Notes under the pieces: model-generated
What the model was told of the DNA's origin: nothing
The model's database searches: none
Seen by the model: the letters and a program-made list of their open reading frames with translations, nothing else
Shown here: piece by piece, positions 60,143 through 64,000 of the stretch
Numbering within the stretch: the stretch's first letter is position 1
Layout: each line of letters begins with the position of its first letter
From: Eonycteris spelaea
Taxonomy: Eukaryota > Chordata > Mammalia > Chiroptera > Pteropodidae
Assembly: GCA_003508835.1 (NCBI GenBank)
Contig: PUFA01000027.1
Location: 62,001 to 126,000, forward strand
Direction of reading: 5' to 3'
Length of the DNA stretch: 64,000 nucleotides
Translations under genes and position numbers: made by a program

Positions 60143-60774
60143 ACATTCGCTCTTGCTCTCGCTCTTGGCTCTCACTCTCAGACAGACTACTTTAAGCTGT
60201 GCATGCTAGACCAAGACTCCAAGACTCATAACCTACCAGCAGAAAGAGCGCATCTTCCCTGATAGCTGTGCAGGAAGGTCCAAGGGAAATTCTTTCCAGC
60301 CTGACTTCAGTCAAAAGTCTTTCCCTGAATCATTCACAGTAGTTAAGTGGGTAGAAGACTTTGGTGTCAGTGGCTTCGGGGGTTGGGGAAGAGGGTTGCG
60401 TATGGCAAAAGTCAGCTTTACCTAAAATATATGACATGGGTTCTCTATATAAAACAGACTCCACATGGCAGGCAAAATACCACTCCACCAGTCCTCTCTG
60501 GACACTCAACTAGAGGATTACAGCCCTTGGTCTATGTTTAACAGAGCTATCCCATTCCTAATGGAGAAACAGTTCATTTAAGTTTTTAAACCACCATCTA
60601 AAAAGAGAATGCTCTACTTTCTAACACCAATGAAAGTTGCTAATGACCTTATTACCTATAAATCTGGGGTTGTATAAAAGCATATATAACAAACAATTTT
60701 TAAATGGAATTTAAAATCAAAATAAAATTAAAAATAAAATTCAATATCATAATTCCAAGGCAATAGAACAAATA
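60143..60774. other. Intergenic before the LRRD1 3' end
   Basis: No gene visible. Ends in an A-rich stretch (AAAATTAAAAATAAAATTCA). Confidence 0.45.
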
Positions 60775-60794
60775 CCCAAAAGTGTTTTTAATGT

Positions 60795-60800
60795 TTTATT
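60795..60800 (-). promoter_or_regulatory. LRRD1: LRRD1 polyadenylation signal (probable)
   Basis: AATAAA on the minus strand, about 140 bases after the LRRD1 stop. It would give a short 3' UTR (about 60775-60937). Confidence 0.5.
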
Positions 60801-60937
60801 ATGAAAACAGAGTGGTAGCCATAAATTGTCATATCTTAGGAATGCATGAAGAGACATGACATGCAATTCTTTTAGATCCAGTTTCAATTATATAAGTGTA
60901 TCATAAGCTCTCAGTTTTTATTATGGATAGATACACT

Positions 60938-63993
<3,056 letters not shown>

Positions 63994-64000
63994 TTATACC

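Overview
This is a mammalian genomic window: long introns, consensus GT-AG splice sites, abundant decayed transposons and one CpG island. Gene order and orientation, AKAP9 (+) then CYP51A1 (-) then LRRD1 (-), match the human chromosome 7q21 arrangement. All three genes were identified by translating exons and comparing them with remembered human proteins; no database search was run. The shared repeats are MIR, L2, L1M, MaLR LTRs and hAT/Tigger DNA transposons. The younger L1 3' ends resemble the type I associate with bats and other laurasiatherians. I saw no primate Alu, rodent B1/B2, carnivore or ruminant SINE. A bat is my best guess, at moderate confidence.

Positions 1-30605 hold the 3' part of AKAP9 (AKAP450/CG-NAP), a giant coiled-coil scaffold of the centrosome and Golgi. 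Twenty-two exons run from 4027 to the stop codon at 30099-30101 and include the PACT centrosome-targeting domain. Nineteen internal exons and the terminal one chain in frame. The exceptions are two neighbouring phase-0/phase-0 exons (4538-4716 and 5334-6408), which carry three apparent one-base losses. This is the most notable anomaly in the window.

Positions about 31240-47400 hold all of CYP51A1 (lanosterol 14-alpha-demethylase) on the minus strand, tail to tail with AKAP9. Ten exons give an uninterrupted 503-residue protein with every CYP51 hallmark. A GC-rich promoter carries a sterol response element, a CRE-like site and Sp1 boxes. Between the two 3' ends lies a MaLR LTR.

Positions about 47800-60780 are intergenic and repeat-rich: an L2, a hAT element with an 8-bp target duplication, an antisense L1 split by a 1.65-kb insert, a 5'-truncated L1 with an 11-bp duplication, and a solo LTR with a 5-bp duplication.

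Positions about 60780-63965 hold the last three coding exons of LRRD1 on the minus strand (end of the leucine-rich repeats plus the death domain). The gene continues beyond the right edge.

The three genes share no pathway that the sequence shows. I found no CRISPR array, operon or other prokaryotic-type system, and no convincing undescribed system. The real surprises are the AKAP9 lesions, an exact 26-base dispersed duplication, a retrocopied mRNA 3' end of unknown origin, and well-preserved nested transposon insertions.
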